A stretch of DNA of 64,000 nt from Phorcus lineatus (GCA_921293015.1 OV121086.1:28940254-29004253); one strand, 5' to 3'. Counted from the stretch's first letter, positions 12,211-23,525 are shown. Numbers and translations: made by a program. The notes: generated by a model from the letters alone, not told the origin.

Positions 12211-12585
12211 CCACTGCACGGAGGTGGGTCAGTAGATATATGGGAGAGACGAGACCAGCGACAAGCCCTGAGTGTAAGCTAACCTACGAGTCCTCCACCC
12301 TGTGGTGAGGACAAGGTACAGCCCGGGAGACACTATCTCTACCGCTAAGCGGATCGAAGAGACAACCCAGCCACTCAACTCCTGATTAACACTGTCCCCG
12401 ACCCCTATGGGGGAAAGTGTAAATAGGAATAACCGACAAAGAACAAACGATGCGAACCGAAGTTTTGCAAGGAGCATCGAAAGACACACGGGACCCTCCT
12501 CCTAAGAGGACTGTCCCCTTCTCGGTCTGATCGGGTGGACCACCTTCGCCTGAGCGAAAACCTGCGGACCCAGCCTTGAGATACC

Positions 12586-13457
12586 TTCGAGATCTGATGT
12601 GGAGAGATCTCGTAGGTAATGATTGGCGAAGACCTCTGAAGAACGCCAACAACACCCCGCCATGACGTCCTAGACCGCGATGTTACAGTGGTAAGCCATC
12701 ATCGCTGAGACTGCTTGGATCTCATGCGGGTTGGAACGCGACGGGGGTGGCAGGTCAGAGGCCTTGTACGCGTCAATGACTGCTGACCTATGGTATACAC
12801 CCAACGCTCGCTTGTCCAGCTCTTGTGTGCTCCACGGCGAGAGAGGCAAGAACAGACGACGCCTGCCACCCCTCAGCCTGCGTGTACGCTGCACGTAAAC
12901 CCTCAACGCTCTAACCGGACACAGAGAGAGATCTATCTCCCCCCCCTTCCTGACCTCAATCGTAGAAGGTCCGCCTGTAACGCATGGATTTCTGAAACCC
13001 GAGTTACGGAGGCCATGGCCACCAGAAAAATGACCTTAATGGTGAGAGGGAGGAGGGGAACGTCGGAGAGCGGTTCATACCTATCGGAGCGAAGGTGGCT
13101 GAGCATGACAGCTAAGTACCACTCGGGTGGACGAAGCTTAGTCCTGCCGTCCCGCTTGAGGACCGACACATCTAAACCCGGCGACCTCTTCTTAAGTACA
13201 CAGAGGATACCCAACAGGTTGGGGTTAATTGATGACGCCTTAAGATGCCTGGTGTTGCGTAGGTACACCAAGTACTCTCCTACCTGAGAACCGGAGGCCT
13301 CCGCCGGGACGAAACCCCACTGAGCACAGAAGGAGGCGAAGGCCTGCCACTGGAAATCATAGAGTTTCCTAGTGGTCTTCCTATTAGAGGTAGCTGTGGC
13401 ATTGGCGACACACCTAGAGTAACCACTGCTCCTTAACCCTCTCTTAATACAAGCCAC
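12586..13457 (-). pseudogene. Tyrosine recombinase of the DIRS element (broken)
   Basis: This would catalyse insertion of the circular DNA form. An N-terminal helical domain is visible at about 13457-13060 (KLYDFQWQAFASFCAQWGF). The catalytic domain follows, with the first arginine box VTRVSEIHAL at about 12980, then LRGGRRRLFLPL, the H-x-x-R box at about 12715-12725 and the nucleophile context NHYLRDLS (Tyr codon 12618-12616). Three defects are visible: a frameshift near a run of cytosines at about 12939-12946; HEIQ in place of the expected HEIR, so the second catalytic arginine is lost; and a TAG stop at 12672-12670 where relatives have Gln. The last two changes could be CpG-type transitions. 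Assignment to the DIRS YR family is by motif. Confidence 0.88.
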
Positions 13458-13900
13458 GTGTGAAGGCAGAACACCTGAGGGTTCTCGTGTAACCTTCCGC
13501 TTGGCCTGCTGAGGAGCAGATCTCTCCGTGACTGAATCAGAACTGGGTACTGATTACAGAGACGCCGGAGAGGAACTAACCACGGTCGGGCTGGCCACCA
13601 GGGGGCGACCAGAAGAAGTCGAAAGACCCGAGTTGTCCCTATCTTGGCTACCACCTGAGAGAGGATGGCCGGCGGCGGAAAAGCCTAGGCGTCCATCCCC
13701 TCCCACCCTAACGAGAGCGCGTCTAAGGCCATCGCTCGATGGTCTGGTACTGGGGAGACATAAGTCGGTAGCTGATGATTGAGACACGTCGCGATTCAGT
13801 TGCCACTCCGTTGGGGGAGGGGCATCAGGTCACGACAGCGCGTCCGCCCAGATGTTCTTGGCCCCTGGAATGTGGACTGCTCGGATGTCCAGCTCCATAT
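13458..13900 (-). pseudogene. Linker between RNase H and recombinase of the DIRS polyprotein
   Basis: Open frames on the minus strand are Ser/Pro/Arg-rich (for example SQSSATDLCLPSTRPSSDG). They represent the variable stretch between the RNase H and recombinase modules. Frames change several times, so it is not an intact ORF. No methyltransferase-like motif was recognised. Confidence 0.5.
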
Positions 13901-14270
13901 CATCCACTAGCTCGAAGAGCGGGAGCGACACGTGAAGCAGAGACTGGGTCTTCGTGGACCCCCGCTGAACTGTCCATGTGGACTAGGAGACAGGGGCTTC
14001 GCAGGGGGACTAGCCAATGTTGAATGGCTAGGCGGACTGCATCCAACTCGAGGACTTTGATGTGCGAGTTCTTCTCTGACTGAGACCAGACTCCCGCCAC
14101 CTGCTTGTGACCCAGATGTGCCCCCACCCCTGAGTGAAGGCGTCCACGAACAGGTGAGCTGAGGGGGGACGAGGCCGAAGAGAAACCCCGGAGAAAACAC
14201 TCTCGTCTACCCGCCCCAAGCTAGGAAGCGTTGCAGATCTGGAGTCAGAGCTATGGCGTGACGACACCGC
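13900..14270 (-). pseudogene. RNase H domain of the DIRS element (frameshifted)
   Basis: Two minus frames together carry the RNase H landmarks HLFVDAFTQGWGAHLG (first Asp), VLELDAVRLAIQHW (Glu) and LLVHMDSS (Asp). The frame changes between FTQGWG and AHLGHKQ, so the domain cannot be read continuously. It lies downstream of the RT remnant and upstream of the recombinase, the usual DIRS order. Confidence 0.8.
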
Positions 14271-14860
14271 GCCTCACTGATGTGGGGGCTCAGGAACACC
14301 TGTAACGGGCGGAGGAATAACCTCCCCCTGCGGGTCAGGTCCTGAGCTGATGTTAGCAACCCCAGCACTCTCTGCCACTGACGTAGGGAGAGTGACGCAT
14401 CGAGAGTGAGATCCATTAACCAATTGTCACAAGCCATCCGTTCCCTCGTTACAAACAATCGGAAAGCTTAGTGTCTAGGAGAGCCCCTAAGAACTTCTGA
14501 CGAGTCGCCGGGATTAAGTCCGACTTCTCTAAGTTCACCTACCATCCTAGACGACGGAACAGGTCTATCGTGAACCTGAGCTGTGCCTCGAGAACGACGG
14601 GAGAACGGTTGTGAGCGAGCCCATTGTTCCAATGTTCCAAGGTTAGTTGGAGCCGGTCCCGTGACAAGGGACGCTCCCTTGGAACACCGGTAAGAGGAGG
14701 AGGAGACGAGACGGGAATGCGAAAGCCCTGACGCAGTATTAGACAAACGAACGGTTCTAAACCTAAATGCTCCCAGTTGCTGACAAAGCACTGAAGCCGA
14801 CCCCCCACCGTCGGAACGAACGGAGGAGAAAGCTGAGGGTGTGACCACGAGTCACTTCCT
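14207..14860 (-). pseudogene. Reverse transcriptase of the DIRS element, core deleted
   Basis: The N-terminal entry motif GGRLQCFVSNWEHLGLEPF and QGFRIPVSSPPPLTGVP are present. After about 20 residues the sequence then runs into NGLAHNRSPVVLEAQLRFTI and FRRLGW, which in relatives lies just after the YLDDWL catalytic box. The usual palm region with the two aspartate-bearing motifs (about 150 residues in relatives) is absent, so this copy cannot polymerise. There are also in-frame stops after FRRLGW and after KLSDCL, and a frame change before FVTRERMACDNWLMDLTLDA. The size of the loss is inferred from family architecture. Confidence 0.82.
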
Positions 14861-15199
14861 CCGCTTCCCCTTCTGAGGGGTACGGCCTTCGGCCCCAGGA
14901 TGGGGGGACTTGGGAGATTGCTGACTTATGGATCCGCGGCCACGACCTCCCCGCCGAAAGTCAGTCCTGTCTTCCTTAGGGGTAGATTGACCCTGATGGT
15001 AGTTAGCCGCCGTACGTTTGGGCGTCTTCTGACTCCCCGCGAGCTGATTCGTGAGGTCTTGTTGTTGAGCCTCCTGTCGCGTTCTAAGTACATCGGGGAT
15101 ACGACCCCCAAAGAGAAATTCCGAGTTGGCTGGGGCCTGCCGGAGGAAAGATCTCTGGTCGGGGCAGAAAGATGCAAGTGATTGTCCCTATGCAGACTC

Positions 15200-16645
15200 G
15201 TACCCCCTGACGCTAAACGCGACGCCGATAGCATGATCTGCGCGAGGTCAGCGGCCACATTGCTGAAGGCTTTGAGGAGCACCAGGTCACCCGACTCCGC
15301 TTGGCGCAGTTGAGCATCGCCTGACAGGTGAACGTCACGTGATTCCCCAACCCCAACACTGTGCGAGCCTCTCTGTCGAGATGCGTGAGCTGCGTATCAG
15401 TAACGCGATGGGGTGCGTCAGGGGAAATCAAGCGAGACGAACCCTGATCGAGAGCAGGCGGGACAAGTTGAAAGGGAGCCGGATGCAGTGGCAACTGACG
15501 CCGGCGCTTGTCAGACACTACTAACGGTGGTAGCAGACGGTTAGGATCAGCAGACGAGATGACATGCTTCATATCCTCCACGGCGTCCAGCAGGAGCCTG
15601 TAAGGAGGAAGAGCGAGTCGCATGGGAGGTGTGTCCCCATCCCACTATAGAAAGCCCTCCTGGCCACCGATGAGCGAGGTCCGGAGACGCGGACCTGACT
15701 GAGTGGTCCCTCCGCGAACAAAGCCACTTCAGTCAACATGGCGACTAAGTCCACGGCCGGAGGGTCATCCGATGACCCCGTACCTCCGCATCTGACACTA
15801 TACTGATGAATGGAGGGTCGGATACATCCCCAAAGTGGGCCTCCCAGCCATCCAAGTCCGGAGAGCAGTCACGAGTCGGTGACACCACCGTGACACAATG
15901 CGTGGGGTGTGCGAGGGACGCGAAGACGAAGCCAACCTGGAGGCCCTTAAGAGAGCGTGACACGAGTCATGTGACAAGCTGTCCCCCTCTGAGTCTCGAC
16001 CTATCGTAGTAGCGGGAGCCCCTACCGGATTCTGCTCTTCCGGAAACTACCTGTGAAACTCATCCGTCCGTTCGGTGATTACTACATCCTCCCAATCGAG
16101 CGTCCAGCAGAGAAGATACCATGTCCTTGACGGACGCAAGAAGCAGCTCCGGTTTGAACTTGTCAAACTTAGCTGTCTTCATCTTCTTCTTGCTCTTGGG
16201 AGTAGTGGGTTCGACGACTTTAAGCCTCAGCGGAGACGTACACCTCTCACCCTCCCGACACAAAGGGGGGACAGAGAGCGACGCGCCCCCGAGCGAGAGC
16301 AGGAAGAACCACGAGGTGAGAGGGAGTCCCTCGAACCCCTACCTGATTCTGCTCTTCCGGAAACTCCCGGTCAAACTCATCCACCGAATTGACGAATAGG
16401 AGAAAACTCTCGATCGCGACCCGATTCACCTGTCGGAGCTGTTCACTTCAACTCATAAGCCCTATCAGTAACGGACTTGCGAATGACCGAAACGTAGGCC
16501 TTGAAGTCTGAAGAAGAGAGAGAGGGGCACACTCGTTGCAACGAAACCCCTCCTCACACAAGTCCTTACACGTCCTACACAGCAAGTGCGGGTCCTCGTT
16601 AGCAGACATCCGACCTCCGCATTGTGTACAAAACGCAGAGTACAT
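15200..16645 (-). pseudogene. gag-like ORF of the DIRS element (broken)
   Basis: The likely start is the ATG at 16645-16643. It opens with a cysteine-rich segment with CTQC, CRTCKDLC and CNEC spacing, resembling the zinc-knuckle-like N terminus of DIRS gag proteins. The rest is spread over several minus frames rich in Ser, Arg and Pro and cannot be read as one frame. The protein would package element RNA; here it is not intact. Confidence 0.6.
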
Positions 16646-16734
16646 GGCGAAGCTAATACGGAGGTAGTCGACAAGATGAACAAGGCGAAACCAGCGAGTG
16701 AAGACCGGAGTCAACGACGCATGAAAGCCGGCCC

Positions 16735-17060
16735 AGGTAAGTGACAGTCGAGTCACTGACGTGCGCTAGACGAGGTGAGTGACAGTCGAGTCACTGATGT
16801 GAGCTAGCACTGACGTGAGCTAGACGAGGTGAGTGACAGTCGAGTCACTGACGTGAGCTAGACGAGGTGAGTGACAGTCGAGTCACTGACATGAGCTAGC
16901 ACTGACGTGAGCTAGACGAGGTGAGTGACAATCGAGTCACTGACGCGAGCTAGACGAGGTGAGTGACAGTTGAGTCACTGACGTGAGCTAGACGAGGTGA
17001 TTGACAGTCGAGTCACTGACGCGAGCTAGACGAGGTGAGTGACTCTCGAGCCCCTGACAC
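16735..17060. repeat. Minisatellite in the DIRS leader, about 38-bp unit
   Basis: Units contain GTGAGTGACAGTCGAGTCAC followed by TGACGTGAGCTAGACGAG. Most are 38 bp; some carry an extra partial unit. Each contains the small inverted repeat AGTGAC/GTCACT. It lies upstream of the gag-like start, so it is leader sequence on the element's strand. Confidence 0.88.
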
Positions 17061-17189
17061 TAAGTAGTAGCAAACCCTTCCGATAGCTAACCACTCAAAA
17101 CACAACAAGTGCGTAAACTCACAAAACGTAGAAACGACGAGACGCTTAAGTGAGAAAACACGCAAGTCTAGACGACGGAGACTATCGGG

Positions 17190-17405
17190 AGGGCCGAATA
17201 CCGGAGGCTCAGACACCGGAGGGTCCGACTATCGTAGGGTCAGACTACCGGAGGCTCCAAAACCGGAGGGTCCGACTATCGTAGGGTCCGACTACCGGAG
17301 GGTCCGACTATCGTAGGGTCAGACTACCGGAGGGTCCGACTATCGTAGGGTCAGACTACCGGAGGATCCGACTATCGTAGGATCAGACTACCGGAGGGTC
17401 CGAAA
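17190..17405. repeat. Second minisatellite in the DIRS leader, about 32-bp unit
   Basis: Alternating half-units ACCGGAGGGTCCGACT and ATCGTAGGGTCAGACT are repeated head to tail across about 215 bp. Confidence 0.88.
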
Positions 17406-17879
17406 TCGAAGCACCCCCGAAGACGAAAGACTAGTGTCAGCCGAAGGTGAAAGCCAACCGAAGCAGACGACGAGCTGTCGGAAGACCCACCTGACACTAG
17501 ACGACGAAAGAAACTGCCGGAGACCGTACGAACCAAGCAGTCACCCGACGAAGCCGGAGGGCGGAGGGTGGAGGCCGTACGACCCAAGCAGTCACCCGAC
17601 GAAGGAGAGAGAAAGCAAGGGACACGAGTTGCACGTGCAGAGCGTGCAGCTTCAAGCTTGGTAGCGCCCAGCCTAGCACATGTCAACAAGGTCACTCACA
17701 CACTCAAACCTACAATAAACAACAAACAAATATAACGCCGAGCGTGTAGATAAGGCGTAAAAACAAACCCTTTAATTGAATACGAAGTAAGGTTAGCAAA
17801 AGCAGCGAAGAATAACGCTAGAAAAGCCCAGAGTCGAGAGCGAAAACATAAACAACTGTCTTGCTCTGCAACTGAGAGG

Positions 17880-18062
17880 AGAGTGCAGGCTTCTGGGAGT
17901 GACGTCACGAGACCACTGACTTACCGCCCTTGGAGGGGGATTTTACGCATCCCTTACTCCACTGTTTCAAGTTTCGTCTGTGGTAATAAGGTTGAAATAA
18001 AGGATGCCTAGAGGAGGCAGGCATAGTAGGTCTAGTCAACAGATATGTATTTAAATAATAGT
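17880..18062 (-). repeat. 5' inverted terminal repeat of the DIRS element
   Basis: Contains GTGACGTCACGAGACCACTG, GGTAATAAGGTTGAAATAAA and TAGTAGGTCTAGTCAACAGA, all found inverted at the opposite end. It ends at the AGT trinucleotide 18060-18062. Confidence 0.88.
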
Positions 18063-19739
18063 TTTATTTTAGCTACGCTTTGAATGTTTTGATAAAAAAA
18101 GTATAATATGTTAGACCAATATATATATACCTATACTTATTTTCAAAATGTTATCAAAGTACAATTGTTGATAACATGATTAAGATTGAAATGGTATAGC
18201 ATAAATTCCTTTGTAAATCCTTTCATCTTGACGGCTACAGCCTGACACAGGTGCGCCATTGACCGCACGGCAGGAGACATTGATGGATAGAGCGGCGGTC
18301 TGTGAAGAACGCCATGGCAGTTTAATCATCCGTGGTAATATTCCCAAACTCTTTGAAACGACGAAATTGAGTTTTGAATTTGAGGAGGAAAGAAGCTTTT
18401 CATTTATCCAAGCACCCAAGTTTGAATATTATTTAGGTGACATGGAAACATATTTCAAAACAAACATAAATGTCTTCCCGATACAAATCAAATGAAGGAA
18501 CATTGCAGAGTTGACATTAATTGCAAGAAATCAGGAGTCTGTGGGCCAACGAAAATGCTTCAACTATAAAAGAGCTTACGTTGAAAGAACTAACATTGTA
18601 ATTGGGTAACCTCTGTGGAATGAAAAGTTCTGTTGCATAAAATTTAAGGCGGCCATTTACTCACAGTCATAAGGAACAGTGGGATCCGTATGAATTTTCC
18701 CTTTATACCTTCTGAAGTCAATGTACATCTGGATAAAGTCCTTCTTCGAAACAATCTTCATCCTGTATATACACCAGTCCTTTCACAAGCATTTTGCAGT
18801 CCTGAATTCAACTAAAACAGATGTTTTCTTCTATAAGTTACAATTCGTTATGCACAACAAAAATTGTTTCATTCAAAGCGTCGTCATATGTACAGCCGAA
18901 TAGAACCACCCTTCTAAAACATCTGAAGCCAAAATTAATTCAAAAATGAAAAGATTTTAAGTCCTGCAGTCAAAATCCACAAGCGTCCTCCTTCTTCAAA
19001 TCCTGCAGGAAGTCATACGAACACAGCTTTACATCTACATACAGAAGAGTTTTCCTTGTAAGATTCTCCTGGTTCTAGGTATATCAGAACAGAAAAAAAC
19101 ATTGATATCAAAGTTCTGCAGCCCGTAGATACACTTATTTTTTACCTGCAGAAGGTCCTACGTTCCTGCAGTCTGTAATTATACCAATAAAGAGTCTTCC
19201 CTGACATACAGCAGTACAAAGATACTGAGGTCATACAACCCGTACTATACTAGAAAATAACAAGAGTCTTTTTCAAATATATAGAAGAGTCTTCCTTTTC
19301 AAATCCTGCAATCTGTATATACACTTCTAAAGTCCTCGAAACTGTTTACAAAACAAGAGTCCTTATACACAGAGAAGTCTTTCTTATGTCCTGCCGCCAA
19401 TAGTAGCAGTAGACGAGCTTCCTTTTTAGACGTCGAGCAGCTAAAATACGTTGGGGAGAAGCGGTGTCCTTCCGTTCTGAAAACCACTTTACAATATCTT
19501 CATTCTATGTAACTTGAGATTATTTTGAGACCCTAAACCCTGTCTGAAGCAAGTCATAATTGATCATCCTCGCTCATCGAAAGAGTTTACTTTGTAATAA
19601 GTTAATACATCTGTTTGCTGGCCGTTCCAGTATGACAATCCTTGAACCCATGAGTCTTTTCTTGGAACGCGGACCATAGGTTTTATCTGGGATAATGAGT
19701 AGATATTAATGAGTTACTTTTCTTGAACCAGGTTTGTCA
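18063..19739. other. Intergenic between DIRS element and GPCR
   Basis: No gene recognised. From about 18950 to 19400, phrases such as TCCTGCAG, AAGAGTCTTCC and ATACACTT recur irregularly, like the remains of a tandem repeat. The tail of this stretch is the presumed 3' flank of the GPCR. Confidence 0.35.
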
Positions 19740-20636
19740 TTACGTAGACAAGATAAACAGATTTGATGTGTTTGACTTTGCTGGCACCACAGCAGGGTGC
19801 CTGTTGAAGAGACGATTTATGGCGTTTCTGAACTCGCGCATCCTGTACGTATAGATGACAAGATTGAAGCAAGTGCACACGAAGAGACACAGGAAGGTTA
19901 CCTGCTTCCAGTAATGTATGTCTGTCACGCCGGCACTAAGGGCGTTGACGAAACAAACCGGAAGCCATGCCGTCGCATTTAACAGCGCCACATGCACGGC
20001 GACTTGTGACCTACTTTCTTGATGTCTTATTCCGAAGCGCTGGTCGTTCTTGATGTGACGTCTACTTACTATATAGACTTTGCAGTAGATAGTGAAGGAA
20101 ACGATGATGAGGAAAACGAGTAGAGGGACCTCAACGATAGCAACAAGTGGGAAGTTCTCCTTGTACGCCATCGCAACGAACATTGCCCTAGCGATATCCA
20201 ACAGCCATGTCACCATTGCAACGATAGTTGTTTTACCAGTTGTGACTTGAGCCTGATAGAAAAAAGGCCAATGGGTACCCAAGAAACGCTCCAGTGCGAT
20301 GAGGGTTATGTTGTTGAGCTGCATGTTGATAACGAGATAAAGTGTGAAAATCCTTACAGTATAGAAAGCCGGGTTGCAGAAGAGATAATTTACGAAATCT
20401 GTAGTGACGTACAAGGGGAAGCCGAGCAAGCCGTATAGAAGGTCGCTGAAGGAAAGGTTGGTGAGGAGCAACATGCAAGGCTTCTGCAGAAACTTGTTCA
20501 GGTTGTACACGAGAATGATGAGAAAGTTGCCCACCACGCACATCAAACCTAAAAAACTACCTACTATCGTAAGCAGCACTAGCCATTTGCCCGATATCCG
20601 GTCAGGAATTATGCACGTCTCAGAATCGTTAGTCAT
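19740..20636 (-). CDS. Class A (rhodopsin-like) G protein-coupled receptor, single exon, orphan
   Basis: A 298-residue intact ORF with seven hydrophobic segments, at about residues 19-41, 54-76, 91-115, 137-157, 166-190, 214-236 and 244-264. Class A landmarks are GN in TM1, NLSFSDLL in TM2, LERF in place of DRY after TM3, TW in TM4, a WLPVC motif in TM6, and NLVIY in place of NPxxY in TM7, followed by a short basic helix 8. A potential N-glycosylation site (NDS) lies at the N terminus. The extracellular loop before TM5 is very short and has no cysteine, so the usual TM3-ECL2 disulfide is missing. The ligand is unknown. Such short divergent receptors occur in lineage-specific mollusc expansions, often chemosensory, but that role is inference. 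A broken paralogue lies at 23525-23820. The start is the first ATG. Confidence 0.85.
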   Translation of the reverse strand: MTNDSETCIIPDRISGKWLVLLTIVGSFLGLMCVVGNFLIILVYNLNKFLQKPCMLLLTNLSFSDLLYGLLGFPLYVTTDFVNYLFCNPAFYTVRIFTLYLVINMQLNNITLIALERFLGTHWPFFYQAQVTTGKTTIVAMVTWLLDIARAMFVAMAYKENFPLVAIVEVPLLVFLIIVSFTIYCKVYIVSRRHIKNDQRFGIRHQESRSQVAVHVALLNATAWLPVCFVNALSAGVTDIHYWKQVTFLCLFVCTCFNLVIYTYRMREFRNAINRLFNRHPAVVPAKSNTSNLFILST

Positions 20637-20889
20637 TATTTACTCAAGGAAAAAAACGAGCTTCACCTTTATTAAGCTCCTTATTGTTTCCACTTTCCCT
20701 TCTTGCAAACGAGTATTTCCATCCGTTAAGTGTTTTTAATTGCATAAGGTTTTTCATTATTGAATGCGTCCAAATCTAAAACTTTTTCAATATATTTTCA
20801 ATGTTGAGTAAATTCGGGTTTAAAAATGAATTGATCTTTTTACCCTAAAAACAGTGAAAACCCAAAGTTCACTTTGTTTACAAACAATG

Positions 20890-21440
20890 ATTGTATATTT
20901 GTCAGTTGTTAAACTCCGACTTCATCCTCTCCAGTTCTCAAATATCGAGTGATATGTATCAGGTCTCAAACACCGACTTGATCTTGTTCAGTTCTTAAAT
21001 ATAGAAGAGATCTTTTTCAGTTCTCGAAAACCGATTAGATCTTTGTCAGCTCTCAAATATAGACTTGATCTTTATCAGTTCTCAAACAATGACGTGATCT
21101 TCATCAGTTCTCCAAACATGATCTGATCATGTTCAGTTCTCGAACACCGACTTCATCTTGTTCAGTTCTCAAACAATGACGTGATCTTCATCAGTTCTCA
21201 AACAATGACGTGATCTTCATCAGTTCTCAAACAATGACGTGATCTTTATCAGTTCTCAAACAATGACGTGATCTTTATCAGTTCTCAAACAATGACTTGA
21301 TCTTTATCAGTTCTCAAACAATGACGTGATCTTCATCTGTTCTCAAACACTGACCTGATCTTGTTCAGTTCTCGAACACAGACTGGATCTCTCACAATAG
21401 CCAATTCTCAAAACGGTTAAACGTCTTCAGTTTTCAAACA
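20890..21440. repeat. Minisatellite, about 29-bp unit
   Basis: Units built on CAGTTCTCAAACAATGACGT followed by GATCTTCAT repeat across about 500 bp. They are cleanest at 21150-21340 and diverged at both edges. The array lies about 250 bp upstream of the GPCR start. Confidence 0.88.
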
Positions 21441-22735
21441 CCACTTCAATGTTTTAGCAAAACATCGAAAGAATTGTTCAGTTCAGCATGTCAAAAAGTT
21501 TAGATATCTGCAGTTATTTCTTCATTCACCCAGCAAGTTTTAGCAAATGCGAAAAGCGTAATAAACAACCTCTCCAATCACCTTATGGAATTGTCTAGCT
21601 TAGAACCAAAGCTTTCACACATAAACAAACGTTCTTCATGTTCCTTGATGCTATGCTTCATTACTGACCAATTATCCGTCTTAGTAGCGCATCCTGTTAT
21701 TACCTCCTCCTCCCCATTACACCGATGACATACCCATTAGTTCTCATTATAAATATGCCTCGGACAAAGCGTCAGTGGATGGTAATGAATATTTCATTTT
21801 ACTTCATTAGGTGCCAAAAATGATTTGCTCACATGAAAAGTATTTAAATCAAAAACATCTTAACACTAAGGGTGCGACGATCCATATGTCTATGACTTTT
21901 TTTATGGATTGATTTTGGTTTATAGTTACATTATCAATAAAGATATGATAGAATGAGTTTTTATGCATTAAGAGATGCTGTCAACAAATTGAATTGGCAG
22001 CAACAATAATGACCACATTTTATTGTTCACAAATATTAAATATTATTCCTTACATTTGTTATTTATAGTTTTATCATTTCAATGTCACAATGTGGTTTAA
22101 TTGAAGTTGATGTCTGCAAATGGCCATTCCTATTAATGGTTAATATGATTATTTCAATAATATACTTGTTAAAATACCGAAAATTATTTATAATTCAAAG
22201 CACTGTGTGTGCCTCAAGTGGTAGTAGTTTTTTCAAAATGGGTTTTTGTCTTCATCTAAGGAATCACTGACATAAGACAGTTAAATCTAAAGTACAGACT
22301 TCTTTGCAGATAATGATTATAATTGATTTATTTGGTGACCATGTGGTCCAACGGTCAAAGGGCCCACGCTTATCGATTGTCGTCCTTCCTCCAAAAACTT
22401 ATTTCATTGAACAATAATTATTTACCTTTTCAGGTTTTAAACCTCTCTGAATTTCATTTGAAAACTCATGAACAATTTTGCCTCCTGATATAAAGTCCAT
22501 AAGACATTGATCGATGAAACTTGGAATAACGACCAATCCTCATTTTAATTTGTTTCGTTAAAGTGTCACACATTCATTAATTCTTATTTGGGTTAGATAA
22601 GAGTGAAAATACCATCTACCCTGAATTAAGTTCAAATATCTTCCAAAAACGTGAATCTTTATCTCTAAATTGGGATAATATCCTGTTTTCAATGATGAAA
22701 CAAAAACCGGGAAATAGATGTTTATAAGTCGAAAG
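21441..22735. other. Intergenic, no feature seen
   Basis: AT-rich sequence with only short open frames of random composition (for example 22082-22270 + and 22558-22788 -). Confidence 0.35.
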
Positions 22736-22739
22736 TATG

Positions 22740-23005
22740 CGTCCAGTTTACATGAATATATGTTAAATGACCTACCAAACACTACCAACCAACATGTGTC
22801 TCTGTGCCTGCTGTAGATATTTATCCTAAATTACGTTTGAGTCATTGGCGCGCAACACTGTCCGGTTTTCGATCACAAATCACGACTTGTTTTTAAACTG
22901 AACTGATAAGCTCTAAGATGGTGATGTTCAGAAACAACCACTACTTCTCTATTCATTAACATGATTAACATCAATAACATACTCTGTGTCCCTTTAAGAT
23001 TTTCA
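22740..23005 (+). mobile_element. Interspersed repeat family R1, copy A
   Basis: Shares with copies at 28648-28885 (inverted) and 54750-55022 the blocks ATGACCTACCAAACACTACC, TTACGTTTGAGTCATTG, CACTGTCCGGTTTTCGATCA and ACATACTCTGTGTCCCTTTA. Non-coding and of unknown class. Confidence 0.7.
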
Positions 23006-23034
23006 ACATCGTCCTAACTTTTACCTCATCTACC

Positions 23035-23525
23035 CCTGAAGAATCCCGAAAGGCTGATGCCATTGCATGGCGTTAAGCATTTGTCCGTCCGCTCGTCCCT
23101 CAACTTTTACTAATTAGGTTTTTTAAGATTTGATTTGGTGACCCTGTGACCCTAAATAAAAGCCACAGTGACCACGCCCTAAAACCTATTTTCAAATCCT
23201 TCTCCGGCAGCAAGACGCCTGGAGAGCTGATAACATTTGTACAGGTGATAGGGATTCTAATTCATAGGTTCAGTAAACCTGTTATACCTAATGAAGGCCA
23301 CAGGGTTTCACCCTAAACACCTATTTTTATCTTGTTCTCCAGAAAAAATGAAGCCTAGAAAACTTTAACTTTGTAAACAAAATCCATTGCTGATGAGGAT
23401 TCTAATTTTTAGATTTGGTGACCCCGTGACCCCTTATGTAGGCCACAGGTGTCACGACCTGAAGATCCATTTTCATCATCTTCTCCACAAGCACGAGGCC
23501 TGAGAAACTGGAAGTTTGTGTATGA
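23035..23525 (+). mobile_element. Third tandem-repeat-bearing element (degenerate, about 140-bp units)
   Basis: The left side has a GCCAT/ATGGC hairpin followed by TTTGTCCGTCCGCTCGTCCC, reminiscent of the 5' end of the element at 664-3045. About three diverged units follow, marked by GATTTGGTGACC(C)TGTGACC and GCCACAG near 23132, 23267 and 23412. The last unit runs into the GPCR fragment. Confidence 0.45.

Larger units (their letters stand above)
11846..18062 (-). mobile_element. DIRS-type tyrosine-recombinase retrotransposon, full length but defective
   Basis: A 6.2-kb element read on the minus strand. The 5' inverted terminal repeat lies at about 17880-18062 and the 3' one at about 11846-12055. 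An internal complementary region lies at about 12108-12210. In order it has a leader with two minisatellites, a gag-like region, reverse-transcriptase remnants, RNase H and a tyrosine recombinase. This gene order and the split inverted-repeat design are diagnostic of DIRS elements, which integrate through a circle and a recombinase rather than an integrase. The trinucleotide AGT flanks both outer ends (11846-11848 and 18060-18062), and its complement ACT occurs once at the circle-type junction (12161-12163), as expected for recombination without target duplication. All coding regions carry stops or frameshifts, and the RT core is largely missing. Confidence 0.9.

Noticed and set aside
12790-13287. 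Plus-strand 165-codon open frame inside the DIRS element
   Set aside because: It is the antisense shadow of the tyrosine recombinase on the minus strand; its composition (Arg/Ser/Pro) follows from GC-rich antisense reading.
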